Below are positions 14,613-23,022 of a stretch of 64,000 nucleotides of DNA, piece by piece. This DNA comes from Pseudomonas cavernae (GTDB lineage: Bacteria; Pseudomonadota; Gammaproteobacteria; Pseudomonadales; Pseudomonadaceae): NCBI RefSeq assembly GCF_003595175.1, contig NZ_CP032419.1:620001-684000 (forward strand), given 5' to 3'. The notes beneath the pieces are model-generated. The model did no database searches, was not told the origin of the DNA, and saw only the letters and a program-made list of their open reading frames with translations. Both the position numbers and the translations under genes were made by a program. Within the stretch, counting starts at the first letter, position 1. Every line of letters starts with the position of its first letter.

Positions 14613-16001
14613 ATGCACGATCTGCACAGTGAACGCATGAGTGGCAGCGAGACCCGCGCGGCGGGTGGCCTGGCGCTGGTGTTCGCGTTTCGTATGCTGG
14701 GGATGTTCATGATCCTGCCGGTCATGGCCACCTACGGCATGGATCTGGCGGGCGCCACGCCGGCGCTGATCGGTCTGGCCATCGGCGCCTATGGCCTGAC
14801 CCAGGCGCTGCTGCAGATCCCCTTCGGCGTGCTGTCCGACCGCATCGGTCGGCGCCCGGTGATCTATGTCGGCCTGCTGATCTTCGCCGCCGGTGCGGTG
14901 CTGGCGGCCAATGCCGACTCGATCTGGGGGGTGATCGCCGGGCGCGTGCTGCAGGGTGCCGGGGCAATCTCGGCGGCGGTGATGGCGCTGCTGTCGGATC
15001 TGACCCGCGAGCAGCACCGCACCAAGGCGATGGCGATGATCGGCATGAGCATCGGTCTGTCGTTCGCCGTGGCCATGGTGGCCGGGCCGCTGCTGACCCG
15101 CGCCTTCGGTCTTTCCGGGCTGTTCTGGACGACTGCCGGCATGGCCCTGCTCGGCCTGCTGATCGTCGCCGGCTTCGTGCCGCGCGCGGCCGGGCACCTG
15201 CAGCACCGCGAGTCCGGGGTGGCCAAGCAGGCACTGCTGCCGACCCTGCGGCATCCGGATCTGCTGCGCCTGAATCTGGGCATCTTCGTGCTGCATGCGA
15301 TTCTCATGGCCAGCTTCATCGCCCTGCCGCTGGCCTTGGTTGGGCAGGCCGGGCTGCCCAAGGAGGAGCACTGGTGGGTGTATCTGACCGCCTTGCTGGT
15401 GGGCTTCTTCGGCATGGTGCCGTTCATCATCTATGCCGAGAAACGGCGGCAGATGAAGCGCGTGCTGCTCGGCGCGGTGGCCGTGCTACTGGGTTGCGAG
15501 CTGTTCTTCTGGCAGTTCGGCAGCAGCCTGCAGACGTTGCTGCTCGGTACCGTGGTGTTCTTCACCGCCTTCAATCTGCTGGAGGCCAGCCTGCCGTCAC
15601 TGATCAGCAAGGTGGCGCCGGCAGGCGGCAAGGGCACGGCGATGGGGGTCTACTCCACCAGCCAGTTCCTCGGCGCGGCGCTGGGCGGCATCCTCGGTGG
15701 TTGGCTGTTCCAGCACTACGGTTTGTCGGGCGTGTTCCTGGGCTGCGCGGCCCTGGCTCTTCTCTGGCTGGCCTTTGCTGTTACTATGCGGGAGCCGCCC
15801 TATGTGACCAGCCTGCGCCTGCCGCTTTCCGCCGCGGCACTCGCGGATGCAGGACTGGCCGAGCGTTTACAGGCAGTGCCCGGAGTGGCGGATGCCATGG
15901 TGGTGGCCGATGAGGCCGTCATCTATATCAAAGTGGATACCCAACAATTGGACCGCACGTCCCTTGAGCGCCTGATCGAACCGGCGCCGGCGACGTGCTG
16001 A
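14613..16001 (+). CDS. yajR: MFS transporter, YajR family
   Basis: A 462-residue major facilitator with twelve predicted membrane helices. It carries the motif-A loop [11 protein letters not shown] and a C-terminal soluble ferredoxin-like YAM domain (about 395-462), the combination found in E. coli YajR. Segments such as [11 protein letters not shown] and [14 protein letters not shown] match that family. The substrate is unknown. A second ATG at 14637 is an alternative start. It is divergent from uvrA and 17 bases before ssb, the order known from Pseudomonas. Confidence 0.9.
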   Translation: MHDLHSERMSGSETRAAGGLALVFAFRMLGMFMILPVMATYGMDLAGATPALIGLAIGAYGLTQALLQIPFGVLSDRIGRRPVIYVGLLIFAAGAVLAANADSIWGVIAGRVLQGAGAISAAVMALLSDLTREQHRTKAMAMIGMSIGLSFAVAMVAGPLLTRAFGLSGLFWTTAGMALLGLLIVAGFVPRAAGHLQHRESGVAKQALLPTLRHPDLLRLNLGIFVLHAILMASFIALPLALVGQAGLPKEEHWWVYLTALLVGFFGMVPFIIYAEKRRQMKRVLLGAVAVLLGCELFFWQFGSSLQTLLLGTVVFFTAFNLLEASLPSLISKVAPAGGKGTAMGVYSTSQFLGAALGGILGGWLFQHYGLSGVFLGCAALALLWLAFAVTMREPPYVTSLRLPLSAAALADAGLAERLQAVPGVADAMVVADEAVIYIKVDTQQLDRTSLERLIEPAPATC

Positions 16002-16018
16002 TAGCCTAGGAGAACGTT

Positions 16019-16504
16019 ATGGCCCGTGGGGTTAACAAAGTCATTCTGCTCGGTAACGTCGGTGGCGATCCGGAAACCCGTTACCTGCCCAACGGCAATG
16101 CCGTCACCAACATCACCCTGGCCACCAGCGACAGCTGGAAGGACAAGCAGACCGGCCAACAGCAGGAGCGCACCGAATGGCACCGCGTGGTGTTCTTCGG
16201 CAAGCTCGCCGAGATCGCCGGTGAATACCTGCGCAAGGGCTCGCAGGTGTATGTCGAGGGTCGTCTGCAGACCCGCGAGTGGGAGAAAGACGGCGTCAAG
16301 CGCTACACCACCGAGATCGTCGTCGACATGAACGGCAGCATGCAGCTGCTCGGTGGCCGTGGTGGTGCCGACGAAGGCGCGCCACGTCCGTCCCGTCCGC
16401 AGCAGTCGCAGCCGGCGCGTGAATCGCGTCCGGCCCCGCAGCCACAAGCGGCCGCGCAGCCGGCGCCGGACTACGACAGCTTCGACGACGACATCCCATT
16501 CTAA
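16019..16504 (+). CDS. ssb: Single-stranded DNA-binding protein
   Basis: A 161-residue SSB. An OB fold occupies residues 1-110 ([15 protein letters not shown]). A glutamine/proline-rich linker and the acidic tip D-D-D-I-P-F, which recruits repair and replication partners, follow. TAGGAGA precedes the start. In P. aeruginosa the gene after ssb is unrelated to what follows here. Confidence 0.96.
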   Translation: MARGVNKVILLGNVGGDPETRYLPNGNAVTNITLATSDSWKDKQTGQQQERTEWHRVVFFGKLAEIAGEYLRKGSQVYVEGRLQTREWEKDGVKRYTTEIVVDMNGSMQLLGGRGGADEGAPRPSRPQQSQPARESRPAPQPQAAAQPAPDYDSFDDDIPF

Positions 16505-16519
16505 TCGGGGCCGTCAACC

Positions 16520-17404
16520 ATGCGTATGCGCCTGATGTTGCTGGGCGGTGGTAGTGCCCTGGGTCAGGCGCTGATTCGCCTGGGTGCGGAGGAGGACATC
16601 GGTTTCCTCGCTCCGCGCCCGCCGCAGGACGGCTGGGATGCCGCCAGTCTCACCCAGTTGCTGGACGACACCCGCCCGGATGCCGTGATCAACCTGGCCT
16701 ACTACTTCGACTGGTTCCAGGCCGAAGAGGTCAGCGAGACGCGCTTCGCCGCTCAAGAACGAGCAGTCGAGCGGCTGGCCGAGCTCTGCCAGCACCACCA
16801 GATCATCTTGCTGCAGCCGAGCAGCTACCGGGTGTTCGACGGCTCGCGGGCCACCGCCTACAGCGAGAAGGAAGAGCAGGTGCCGCTCGGCCTGCGCGGC
16901 CAGGCGCTGTGGCGCAGCGAGCAGAGCGTGCGAGCGACTTGCCCGCGGCATGTGCTGCTGCGCTTCGGCTGGCTGATGGACGATAGCCCCGGCGGCCTAC
17001 TCGACCGCTTCCTCAGGCGGGCCGAGCAGGATGCCGAGCTGTTCGGCGCCGACGACCGCCGCGGCAACCCGACGCCGGTGGACGATGCCGCGCGGGTGCT
17101 GATCGCCGTGCTCAAGCAGCTCGACTGCGCAGCGCCGCTGTGGGGGACCTACCACTACGGCGGTCACGAGGCGACCACGGCGCTGGCGCTGGGCCAGGCC
17201 ATCCTCGGCGAGGCGCGCGCCTATCGGCCGGCGCTGCTTGAGCAGATCAGTCCGCAACCCCATGCCGCGCGCGCGGATGCCGCCGACGAGCCGCAGCATG
17301 CGGTGCTGGCGTGCAAGAAAATCCTCCATACCTTCGGCATCAAGCCGCGCGCCTGGCGTGCCGGCCTGCCGACCCTGCTGGATCGTTACTATCGCCATGT
17401 CTGA
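16520..17404 (+). CDS. RmlD-like sugar-nucleotide SDR, probably without normal catalysis
   Basis: A 294-residue protein with a degenerate Rossmann start (L-L-G-G-G-S-A-L-G) and the RmlD-type block S-S-Y-R-V-F-D-G. The family belongs to extended short-chain dehydrogenases that reduce nucleotide sugars. At the place of the Tyr-x3-Lys catalytic pair I read A-L-W-R-S-E-Q, with neither Tyr nor Lys, so catalysis is doubtful. The stop overlaps the start of the next SDR gene by 8 bases, suggesting that the two proteins work together. From memory this pair lies beside oprG in P. aeruginosa too. Function unknown. Confidence 0.75.
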   Translation: MRMRLMLLGGGSALGQALIRLGAEEDIGFLAPRPPQDGWDAASLTQLLDDTRPDAVINLAYYFDWFQAEEVSETRFAAQERAVERLAELCQHHQIILLQPSSYRVFDGSRATAYSEKEEQVPLGLRGQALWRSEQSVRATCPRHVLLRFGWLMDDSPGGLLDRFLRRAEQDAELFGADDRRGNPTPVDDAARVLIAVLKQLDCAAPLWGTYHYGGHEATTALALGQAILGEARAYRPALLEQISPQPHAARADAADEPQHAVLACKKILHTFGIKPRAWRAGLPTLLDRYYRHV

Positions 17405-18326
17405 AGCTCCCGTATTGATCACCGGCGGTGCCGGCTTCATCGGTTCGCATCTGGCCGACGCCCTGTTGGCCAAGGGCCACAGCGTGCGCGTGCTGGACAA
17501 CCTGTCCACCGGCAAGCCGGCCAACCTGCCGCTGGGCGACTCGCGCCTCGAGCTGATCGAAGGCGATGTCGCCGATGCCACTCTCGTGCGCCAGGTCATG
17601 GCCGGTTGCCGGGCGGTCGCCCATCTGGCCGCGGTGGCCTCGGTACAGGCCTCGGTCGACGACCCGGTGAGCACCCACCAAAGCAATTTCGTCGGCACCC
17701 TGAACGTCTGCGAGGCGATGCGCGAGCTGGGCCTCAAGCGCGTGCTGTTCGCCTCCAGTGCGGCGGTGTACGGCAATAACGGCGAAGGCCAGGCGATCGA
17801 CGAGGACACCGCGAAGGCGCCGCTGACCCCCTATGCCGCGGATAAGCTGGCCAGCGAGCACTACCTGGATTTCTACCGCCGTCAGCACGGCCTGGAGCCG
17901 GCGCTGTTCCGCTTCTTCAACATCTTCGGGCCGCGCCAGGATCCATCCTCGCCGTACTCCGGGGTGATCAGCATCTTCACCGAGCGCGCCCAGGCCGGCC
18001 TGCCGATCAGCGTGTTCGGTGATGGCGAGCAGACCCGCGATTTCGTCTATGTCGGCGATCTGGTCCAGCTGCTGGTGCAGGCGCTGGAAGCACCGAGGGT
18101 GGCGGCCGGGGCGGTGAACGTCGGGCTGAACCGCGCCACCAGTCTCAATCAGCTGCTGGCGGACATCCGCAGCGTGCTCGGCAGCCTGTCGGCGGTCAGT
18201 TACGCCGCGGCGCGGCCCGGCGATATCAAGCATTCGCGGGCGGATAACCGGCGCCTGCTGGAGCGTTTCGACTTCCCCGAGCCGACGCCGATGGCGGTCG
18301 GCCTGGCCCGTTTGCTCGGGCGCTAG
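17397..18326 (+). CDS. NAD-dependent sugar-nucleotide epimerase (GalE/WbpP-like SDR)
   Basis: A 309-residue extended SDR from the ATG at 17397. It has the dinucleotide-binding G-G-A-G-F-I-G-S near the N-terminus and the catalytic Y-A-A-D-K with upstream S-S-A-A-V-Y-G. The R-F-F-N-I-F-G-P-R-Q block is typical of UDP-sugar 4-epimerases. The substrate cannot be read from sequence. Candidates are UDP-Glc/Gal or UDP-GlcNAc/GalNAc. It overlaps the RmlD-like gene upstream and ends at a strong shared terminator. Confidence 0.85.
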   Translation: MSEAPVLITGGAGFIGSHLADALLAKGHSVRVLDNLSTGKPANLPLGDSRLELIEGDVADATLVRQVMAGCRAVAHLAAVASVQASVDDPVSTHQSNFVGTLNVCEAMRELGLKRVLFASSAAVYGNNGEGQAIDEDTAKAPLTPYAADKLASEHYLDFYRRQHGLEPALFRFFNIFGPRQDPSSPYSGVISIFTERAQAGLPISVFGDGEQTRDFVYVGDLVQLLVQALEAPRVAAGAVNVGLNRATSLNQLLADIRSVLGSLSAVSYAAARPGDIKHSRADNRRLLERFDFPEPTPMAVGLARLLGR

Positions 18327-18330
18327 AGCA

Positions 18331-18363
18331 CGAAAAAGCCGGCGATAAACGCCGGCTTTTTCG
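18331..18363. terminator. Bidirectional terminator between the epimerase gene and oprG
   Basis: A 14-bp inverted repeat (CGAAAAAGCCGGCG / CGCCGGCTTTTTCG) with a five-base loop. Both convergent genes end on it. Confidence 0.92.
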
Positions 18364-18378
18364 TATGCGCGGATGGCT

Positions 18379-19044
18379 TTAGAACTTGTAGCCCAGGCCG
18401 ACCATGTAGACCCAAGGGTCGACGTCCACATCGACGGTGACCCTGGTGGTCCCGGCGAAGGTGGTGGCCTCTTTGGTGTCGATATCGATATAGCGCACCT
18501 GGGCATTGAGCATGACCTTGTCGGTCAGCATGTAGTCCATGCCCAACTGGGCGGCGAGTCCCCAGGAGTCGTCCAGGTCCAGGCCGCGGAAGCCGGCGGC
18601 TTCGGCTTCGCTGCTGAGCTTGTCTTCGAAGAACCAGGTGTAGTTGATGCCCAGGCCGGCGTAAGGCTGGAAGGCCGAGGAGCGGTCCAGTGGGTAGTAG
18701 ACCGCGCTCAGGGTCGGCGGCAGTTGCTTGACCTCGCCCAGTTTCAGGCCGCCCAGGCCCTTGGTGCCGATGTCGTGGCTGAACGGGGTGGCGGCCAGCA
18801 GTTCGATGCCGACGTGATCGGTGACCATGTAGGCGAAGTTCAGGCCCAGTTGGGTATCGCTGTCGAGGGTGGCGCCGGTGCCGGCTTGGGCGACGCCGCC
18901 GATTTTCACCTTGCCGCTGTCCTCATGGGGGTCGACGGTGATGGCGCCGGCGCGAACGATGATGTCACCCGCCTGGTGCGCCATGGCCAGCGGACTGGCC
19001 AGGGCAAGGGCTGTCAGCGAGGCGGTGACGAGAGACTTGTGCAT
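18379..19044 (-). CDS. oprG: Outer-membrane protein OprG (OmpW family)
   Basis: A 221-residue eight-stranded beta-barrel with a signal peptide (cleavage likely after A-M-A) and a C-terminal aromatic G-L-G-Y-K-F, the outer-membrane insertion signal. The OmpW family forms narrow channels for small hydrophobic molecules or amino acids. P. aeruginosa OprG is linked to iron and anaerobic conditions. The gene is transcribed alone, with a strong terminator at its end and an inverted repeat about 65 bases upstream. Confidence 0.92.
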   Translation of the reverse strand: MHKSLVTASLTALALASPLAMAHQAGDIIVRAGAITVDPHEDSGKVKIGGVAQAGTGATLDSDTQLGLNFAYMVTDHVGIELLAATPFSHDIGTKGLGGLKLGEVKQLPPTLSAVYYPLDRSSAFQPYAGLGINYTWFFEDKLSSEAEAAGFRGLDLDDSWGLAAQLGMDYMLTDKVMLNAQVRYIDIDTKEATTFAGTTRVTVDVDVDPWVYMVGLGYKF

Positions 19045-19108
19045 GGGAACTCCTCAGCTTTAACAATTGGCTGAGGTCAATGTGCCGGAGGCGCGGCGGG
19101 CGGATATT

Positions 19109-19129
19109 GATCCAGCGCAACGCTGGATC
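19109..19129. promoter_or_regulatory. Perfect dyad upstream of oprG
   Basis: GATCCAGCG-CAA-CGCTGGATC is a 9+3+9 perfect inverted repeat in the 138-base gap between oprG and the DUF3299 gene, without a T run on either side. It could be an operator for oprG or a weak end hairpin of the zinc operon. It does not fit the FNR/Anr half-site spacing. Confidence 0.35.
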
Positions 19130-19182
19130 GAATAGGCCTAGGTTGGTGCGTTATTGCGACTTAAAAGAATAAGGCGAATGCG

Positions 19183-19701
19183 CTACTCGGAAATTTCATA
19201 GGGATAGATCTTGCTCGCCGCCAGCTGGTAGCCGGCCTCGGCCAGCTCGCTGCTGCTCGCCTCGACCTGCAGCGGCCCCTCGACCCAGAACGGCTGGTAC
19301 AGCGCGTCCATCTGCACGCCGAGTTCGCTGGTGACGTGGACGATCTGGTTCGACGGCGGTGGCGGCACATGGATGCAGGCGCCGAAGTAGGGCACCAGCA
19401 GGAAGTCGGTCACCCGGCCTTCCTCGCTGACGTCCAGCGGCACTATGTAGCCGGGGATCTTCACCTGCTGGCCATCCAGCGCCTTGACCACCGGCGCCGC
19501 CGGCGCTTGCTGCTTGGCCGCCGGCGCGGACTCGGCGGCCAGGGCGTCGGCCAGTTGCGCCAGATCATGGATCGGCGCCTGGGCCTGCGCTGCCGGCGGG
19601 GCGTCGGCCGGCACCAACTCGGACCAGCTCAGCTCGCGCGGCTCGGCCGCCCACAACGGGCTGCTCAGCAATAGGGTCAGGGCCAGCAGGCGGCGCAACA
19701 T
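19183..19701 (-). CDS. Secreted DUF3299 protein of the zinc operon
   Basis: A 172-residue protein with a signal peptide (L-L-A-L-T-L-L-L-S-S-P-L-W-A-A) and a DUF3299-type core containing I-P-G-Y-I-V-P-L-D and L-V-P-Y-F-G-A-C-I-H-V-P-P-P-P. The family's role is unknown. It is the last gene of a four-gene minus-strand operon (DUF2796 protein, ABC ATPase, permease, this gene), 10 bases after the permease, so a role in zinc-related transport across the periplasm is inferred. Confidence 0.8.
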   Translation of the reverse strand: MLRRLLALTLLLSSPLWAAEPRELSWSELVPADAPPAAQAQAPIHDLAQLADALAAESAPAAKQQAPAAPVVKALDGQQVKIPGYIVPLDVSEEGRVTDFLLVPYFGACIHVPPPPSNQIVHVTSELGVQMDALYQPFWVEGPLQVEASSSELAEAGYQLAASKIYPYEISE

Positions 19702-19711
19702 CGGGACTTCC

Positions 19712-21118
19712 TCACAGACGAATGGACAGGCCGTCGGCCAGCGACTGCCGGTAGGCGCGCCAGGCCGGCACGCCGCCCATCAACAGGGCGGCGGCCAGGA
19801 TAGCGCCGAGCAGCGTCCACTCATAGCCACTGGGCAGCGCCAGCGGCAGATGCAGGCCGTAATGGCTCTGCACATGGCCCTGGGCCAGGGCGATGCCCAG
19901 GTACAGCAGGGCGAGGCCGAGCAGCACCCCGGCCAGCGCCAGGGCGAAGGCTTCCAGCACCAGCAGGCTGGCGATATGCCAAGGGCGCGCGCCGACCGAG
20001 CGAAGGATGGCCATCTCGCGGCGGCGTTCGTTGAGGCTGGTGAGGATCGCCGTGAGCATGCCGATCAGGCCGGTCAGCACGACGAACAGCGAGACCACGA
20101 ACAGCGCCTGCTCGGCGGTGCCCATCAGGCTCCACAGTTCTTGCAGGGCCACGCCGGGGAGAATCGCCAGCAGCGGCTCGCCGCGATAGTCGTTGATCTC
20201 CCGTTGCACGGCGAAGGTGGCGATCTTGCTGTTGAGGCCGAGCAGCACGGCGGTGATCGCCTTCGGCGTCAGAACCTGTCCACAAGCTACTGCGCTTGGC
20301 GGTGCGGCGTTGAAAGCAGGCTCGGAATGCTCATTTACAGGCTCGTAAACTCCGCTTCCTCCTCTGCTTTCGCCTTGCCCCGCCTGCGCTCGTGACGCTT
20401 GTGGGCAGGCTCTTGCCAGTTGGCGCACCTGCTCGGCGCTGACCTTGCCGGCGCCGCGTGCCGGAACGCCGTTCTGCCAGTCGATGTGCAGCGCCTCCAT
20501 GCCGCCCAGGCCGATGTGCAGGGTGCGGTCGACCGGGGTGCCGGTGCGGGCGAGGATGCCGACCACGCGGAACGGCTTGTCGTCGTGTTTGACCAGGCTG
20601 ACCGTCGCCACGCCGTGGGCGAGGACGATCCGCTCGCCGAGCCGGTAGTGCAGCGCCGCGGCCACCTCGGCGCCGAGCACCACCTCGAACGGGTCGTCGG
20701 CGAAGGCCCGGCCTTGCGCCAGTTGCAGCTGTTGGCCACGCGCGTAGCGGTAGTGTTCGAAGTAGCTGGCGTCGGTGCCCATCACCCGGTAGCCGCGGTG
20801 CGAGTCGCCGAGGGAGATCGGGATCGCCCACTTCACCCGCGGACTGTGGGCGAAGTGCTCGAAGCTGTCCCAGCGGATGTTGTTGGTGGCGTTGCCGATG
20901 CGAAACACCGAGTACAGCAGCAGGTTCACCGAGCCGGAGCGCGCGCCGACGATCAGGTCGGTGCCGCTGATGGTGCTGGCGAAGCTCGCCCGCGCCTCGC
21001 TGCGCACCCGCTCGACGGCCAGCAGCAGGCACACCGACAGGGCGATGGCGAACATCGTCAGCAGGGCGGTGAAGCGGCGATTGTTCAGGCTCGCCAGGGC
21101 CAGACGCAGCAAATACAT
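19712..21118 (-). CDS. ABC transporter permease (MacB/FtsX type) with an internal insertion
   Basis: A 468-residue permease from the ATG at 21118, 2 bases after the ATPase gene. Helix 1 follows the start (R-F-T-A-L-L-T-M-F-A-I-A-L-S-V-C), then a large periplasmic domain, then three C-terminal helices with the FtsX-type N-E-R-R-R-E-M-A-I-L-R-S-V-G-A. Within the periplasmic domain about 47 residues (A-R-A-C-P-Q-A-S ... A-C-G-Q-V) interrupt what should be V-R-Q-L ... L-T-P-K-A-I. They are encoded by a repeat-like element with terminal inverted repeats. The frame survives, so the protein may still be made, enlarged. Confidence 0.82.
   Translation of the reverse strand: MYLLRLALASLNNRRFTALLTMFAIALSVCLLLAVERVRSEARASFASTISGTDLIVGARSGSVNLLLYSVFRIGNATNNIRWDSFEHFAHSPRVKWAIPISLGDSHRGYRVMGTDASYFEHYRYARGQQLQLAQGRAFADDPFEVVLGAEVAAALHYRLGERIVLAHGVATVSLVKHDDKPFRVVGILARTGTPVDRTLHIGLGGMEALHIDWQNGVPARGAGKVSAEQVRQLARACPQASRAQAGQGESRGGSGVYEPVNEHSEPAFNAAPPSAVACGQVLTPKAITAVLLGLNSKIATFAVQREINDYRGEPLLAILPGVALQELWSLMGTAEQALFVVSLFVVLTGLIGMLTAILTSLNERRREMAILRSVGARPWHIASLLVLEAFALALAGVLLGLALLYLGIALAQGHVQSHYGLHLPLALPSGYEWTLLGAILAAALLMGGVPAWRAYRQSLADGLSIRL
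20271..20413. mobile_element. MITE-like element inside the permease gene
   Basis: About 143 bases bounded by 17-base imperfect inverted repeats, AGAACCTGTCCACAAGC and GCTTGTGGGCAGGCTCT (15 of 17 paired). The core, with AATGCTCATTTACA and CGTAAACT, closely resembles the core of the element at 31203-31400, so both belong to one dispersed family. No transposase is encoded. The reading frame of the host gene passes through it without a stop. Confidence 0.65.
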
Positions 21119-21120
21119 GC

Positions 21121-21828
21121 CTACACCTCCGCCGGGCGCGCGGCGCGATTGAGCTCGGCCAGCGACAGGTGGCGATCGAACAGCGGCGCCAGGCTCTGGT
21201 CGTGGCTGACGAACAGCAGGCTGGAGTCGGCTGCGCGGCATTCGGCGAACAGCAGTTGGAGGAACGCCTCGCGGGCGTCGGCGTCGAGGGCCGAGGTCGG
21301 TTCGTCGGCGATCACCAGTTCCGGCTGGCCGATCAGCGCGCGGGCGGCGGCGACGCGTTGCTGCTGGCCGATCGACAGGCTGTCGGCGCGCCGCTCCAGC
21401 AGCTCGGCGTTGAGCCCGAGGTGGGCGAGCAGGCTGGCGGCGGCCGCATCGACGCTGCCGTGGCGCTGCTTCGCCCGGCGGGCGCGCAGCTGGGAGAAAT
21501 GACAGGGCAGCTCGACGTTGGCGCGCATCGAGAGGAACGGCAGCAGGTTGAACTGCTGGAAGATGTAGCCGGTGTGATCGGCGCGGAAGTGGTCGCGGGC
21601 GGCGGCGGATAGCGTGGTCAGTTGCTTGCCGAGCAGGCGGATACTGCCGCGTGCGGGCGTCTGCACGCCGCCGAGCAGGCCGAGCAGGGTGGTCTTGCCG
21701 CTGCCGCTGGGGCCCTTGAGGAACAGGGTTTCGCCGCTGCCCAGATGGAAGTGGGGGATGTCCAGGAGTTCGGGCTGACCGGGCCAGGCGAAGCCGAGGT
21801 CGCGGAGTTCAAGCAGGGTCGAGGTCAT
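21121..21828 (-). CDS. ABC transporter ATP-binding protein of the zinc operon
   Basis: A 235-residue LolD/MacB-type ATPase: Walker A G-P-S-G-S-G-K-T-T, Q-loop F-Q-Q-F-N-L-L-P-F, signature L-S-I-G-Q-Q-Q-R, Walker B L-V-I-A-D-E-P-T-S and H-loop S-H-D. It pairs with the permease that follows it. Such pairs usually drive extraction or export rather than import. 87 bases after the DUF2796 gene. Confidence 0.88.
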   Translation of the reverse strand: MTSTLLELRDLGFAWPGQPELLDIPHFHLGSGETLFLKGPSGSGKTTLLGLLGGVQTPARGSIRLLGKQLTTLSAAARDHFRADHTGYIFQQFNLLPFLSMRANVELPCHFSQLRARRAKQRHGSVDAAAASLLAHLGLNAELLERRADSLSIGQQQRVAAARALIGQPELVIADEPTSALDADAREAFLQLLFAECRAADSSLLFVSHDQSLAPLFDRHLSLAELNRAARPAEV

Positions 21829-21915
21829 GGGGGCGCCGATTGGACGGTGAAGGGGGGCAGTCTACGTGGTCTCCCGGGCGCCGCGCTAAGGGGCAGCGCC
21901 TGCGCTGGACGGCCT

Positions 21916-22497
21916 TCAGAGCTGCAGGCGGCTGTTGCTCGGGGTCAACTCGGCGCCTTGCTGGCCGTTCGGGCCGATCAGCTGCACCTTGAGCTTTTGC
22001 GTGGCCGGGAAGGCCTTGAAGAATACGCCGAGGTCCAAACCTTCCAGGGCTTCTGGATGGCTGCAGCTGAGCTTGTACCCCGCATCGATATCGCTGTGTT
22101 CGGACTCGTGGGCCGCGGCGTGGTCATCATCGCCGTGTTCATGCTTCTCGGCAGGGCCGCCGAAGAGCGGGCTGCGCAGGTCTTTTGCGCTGACGCTGCA
22201 GCCGGCCGCGGCCGGCAGGCCGAACAGCGCCAGCGGTTGTTCCAGCTGCGCCCGGGCGGCGGCGACCCTGGCCTGGTCCTCTGCACTCGAGGCCGCGTGT
22301 TCGAAGCCGAGCAGATTCATCGCCGGGCTTTCCAGGGCGATCTCCAGGGCCTGAGCGTCCAGCGCCACGTTCAGCGTCGCGACGCCGTGTTCGTGGGCGC
22401 CGAGGCTGCCGTGCGCCTCGTGGTCTTCATGGTGATCAGCGTGCGCCGCGGCGAGTGGCAGCAAGGCGAAGGGCAGGGCGAGCAACAGGCGGCGCAT
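21916..22497 (-). CDS. Periplasmic histidine-rich zinc-binding protein (DUF2796/ZrgA-like)
   Basis: A 193-residue protein from the ATG at 22497 (GGAGAG upstream), with a signal peptide and two histidine-rich stretches, H-A-D-H-H-E-D-H-E-A-H near the mature N-terminus and K-H-E-H-G-D-D-D-H around the middle. These suggest zinc capture in the periplasm. The family includes Vibrio ZrgA. A Zur-box-like palindrome sits 35 bases before the start, and the ABC genes lie downstream, so this is the likely binding component of a zinc-starvation system. Confidence 0.85.
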   Translation of the reverse strand: MRRLLLALPFALLPLAAAHADHHEDHEAHGSLGAHEHGVATLNVALDAQALEIALESPAMNLLGFEHAASSAEDQARVAAARAQLEQPLALFGLPAAAGCSVSAKDLRSPLFGGPAEKHEHGDDDHAAAHESEHSDIDAGYKLSCSHPEALEGLDLGVFFKAFPATQKLKVQLIGPNGQQGAELTPSNSRLQL

Positions 22498-22531
22498 GGA
22501 CAACTCTCCGGTAGCGAAGGCTTGCAATTGA

Positions 22532-22548
22532 TTGTTACGTTATAACAA
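22532..22548. promoter_or_regulatory. Zur-box-like operator
   Basis: A 17-base dyad, TTGTTA-CGTTA-TAACAA, containing GTTACGTTATAAC, one mismatch from the GTTATnnnATAAC pattern of gammaproteobacterial Zur sites. It lies between the divergent zinc operon and the small plus-strand gene at 22624. Confidence 0.6.
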
Positions 22549-22623
22549 GTTTTGGCGAATGGCTAGCCGCTTGGCGGCGACGATGCGGCGTGGGAGCATG
22601 CCGGCAATTGGCGGGAGGAGAGG

Positions 22624-22965
22624 ATGATGCTGCGGATTCGCGGAACGATTGGCGCTTGGCCGGTGGACCTGAGCGTGGAATTGGGCGACGAGGACTGGGC
22701 GCGTCTGGCCGCGCATTGGGCGGCCGGAGCGCCAGTGCAGCCGCCGGAGCGCGCGACGCTGCCGTCAACCGATGGGCTCTGGGACAGCGCTCAGGCGTTG
22801 CTGCGGCAGGCCGGGCAGGTGGAGGGCACGGCCTTGCTCGCCGAGCTGCAAGCGCTGGCCGGCAATGCGGCCGCCGGCAAGCGCTTGCTGGTGCGTCTGC
22901 GCCACTCCCCGCAGGTGCAGGTGGAGAGCGGCGTGGAAACGCCGTTGTATCGCTGGATCGGCTGA
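22624..22965 (+). CDS. Small conserved hypothetical protein
   Basis: A 113-residue soluble protein that I do not recognise functionally. It starts M-M-L-R-I-R-G-T-I-G-A-W-P and ends V-E-T-P-L-Y-R-W-I-G. GGAGGAG (22614-22620) favours the second ATG at 22627 slightly on spacing. It has no signal peptide or membrane segment. It is divergent from the zinc operon and could share its control region. A homologue lies in the same place in P. aeruginosa as far as I recall. Confidence 0.7.
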   Translation: MMLRIRGTIGAWPVDLSVELGDEDWARLAAHWAAGAPVQPPERATLPSTDGLWDSAQALLRQAGQVEGTALLAELQALAGNAAAGKRLLVRLRHSPQVQVESGVETPLYRWIG

Positions 22966-22974
22966 TGCTTTGCC

Positions 22975-23014
22975 GCGTAGGCTGGCGCTGAGCTGCGCGA
23001 AGCCCGACCTACGC
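22975..23014. repeat. GTAGG-type intergenic repeat, short copy
   Basis: GCGTAGG at one end and CCTACGC at the other enclose a GCTGAGCTGCGCGAAGC-like core. It lies between the ends of the hypothetical gene and the thioredoxin gene. It is one of at least ten related copies in this window. Confidence 0.6.
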
Positions 23015-23022
23015 AGCGGCGC

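Noticed and set aside
19105..19132. Anr/FNR site before oprG
   Set aside because: TTGAT is present, but the partner half-site at the required four-base spacing is not.
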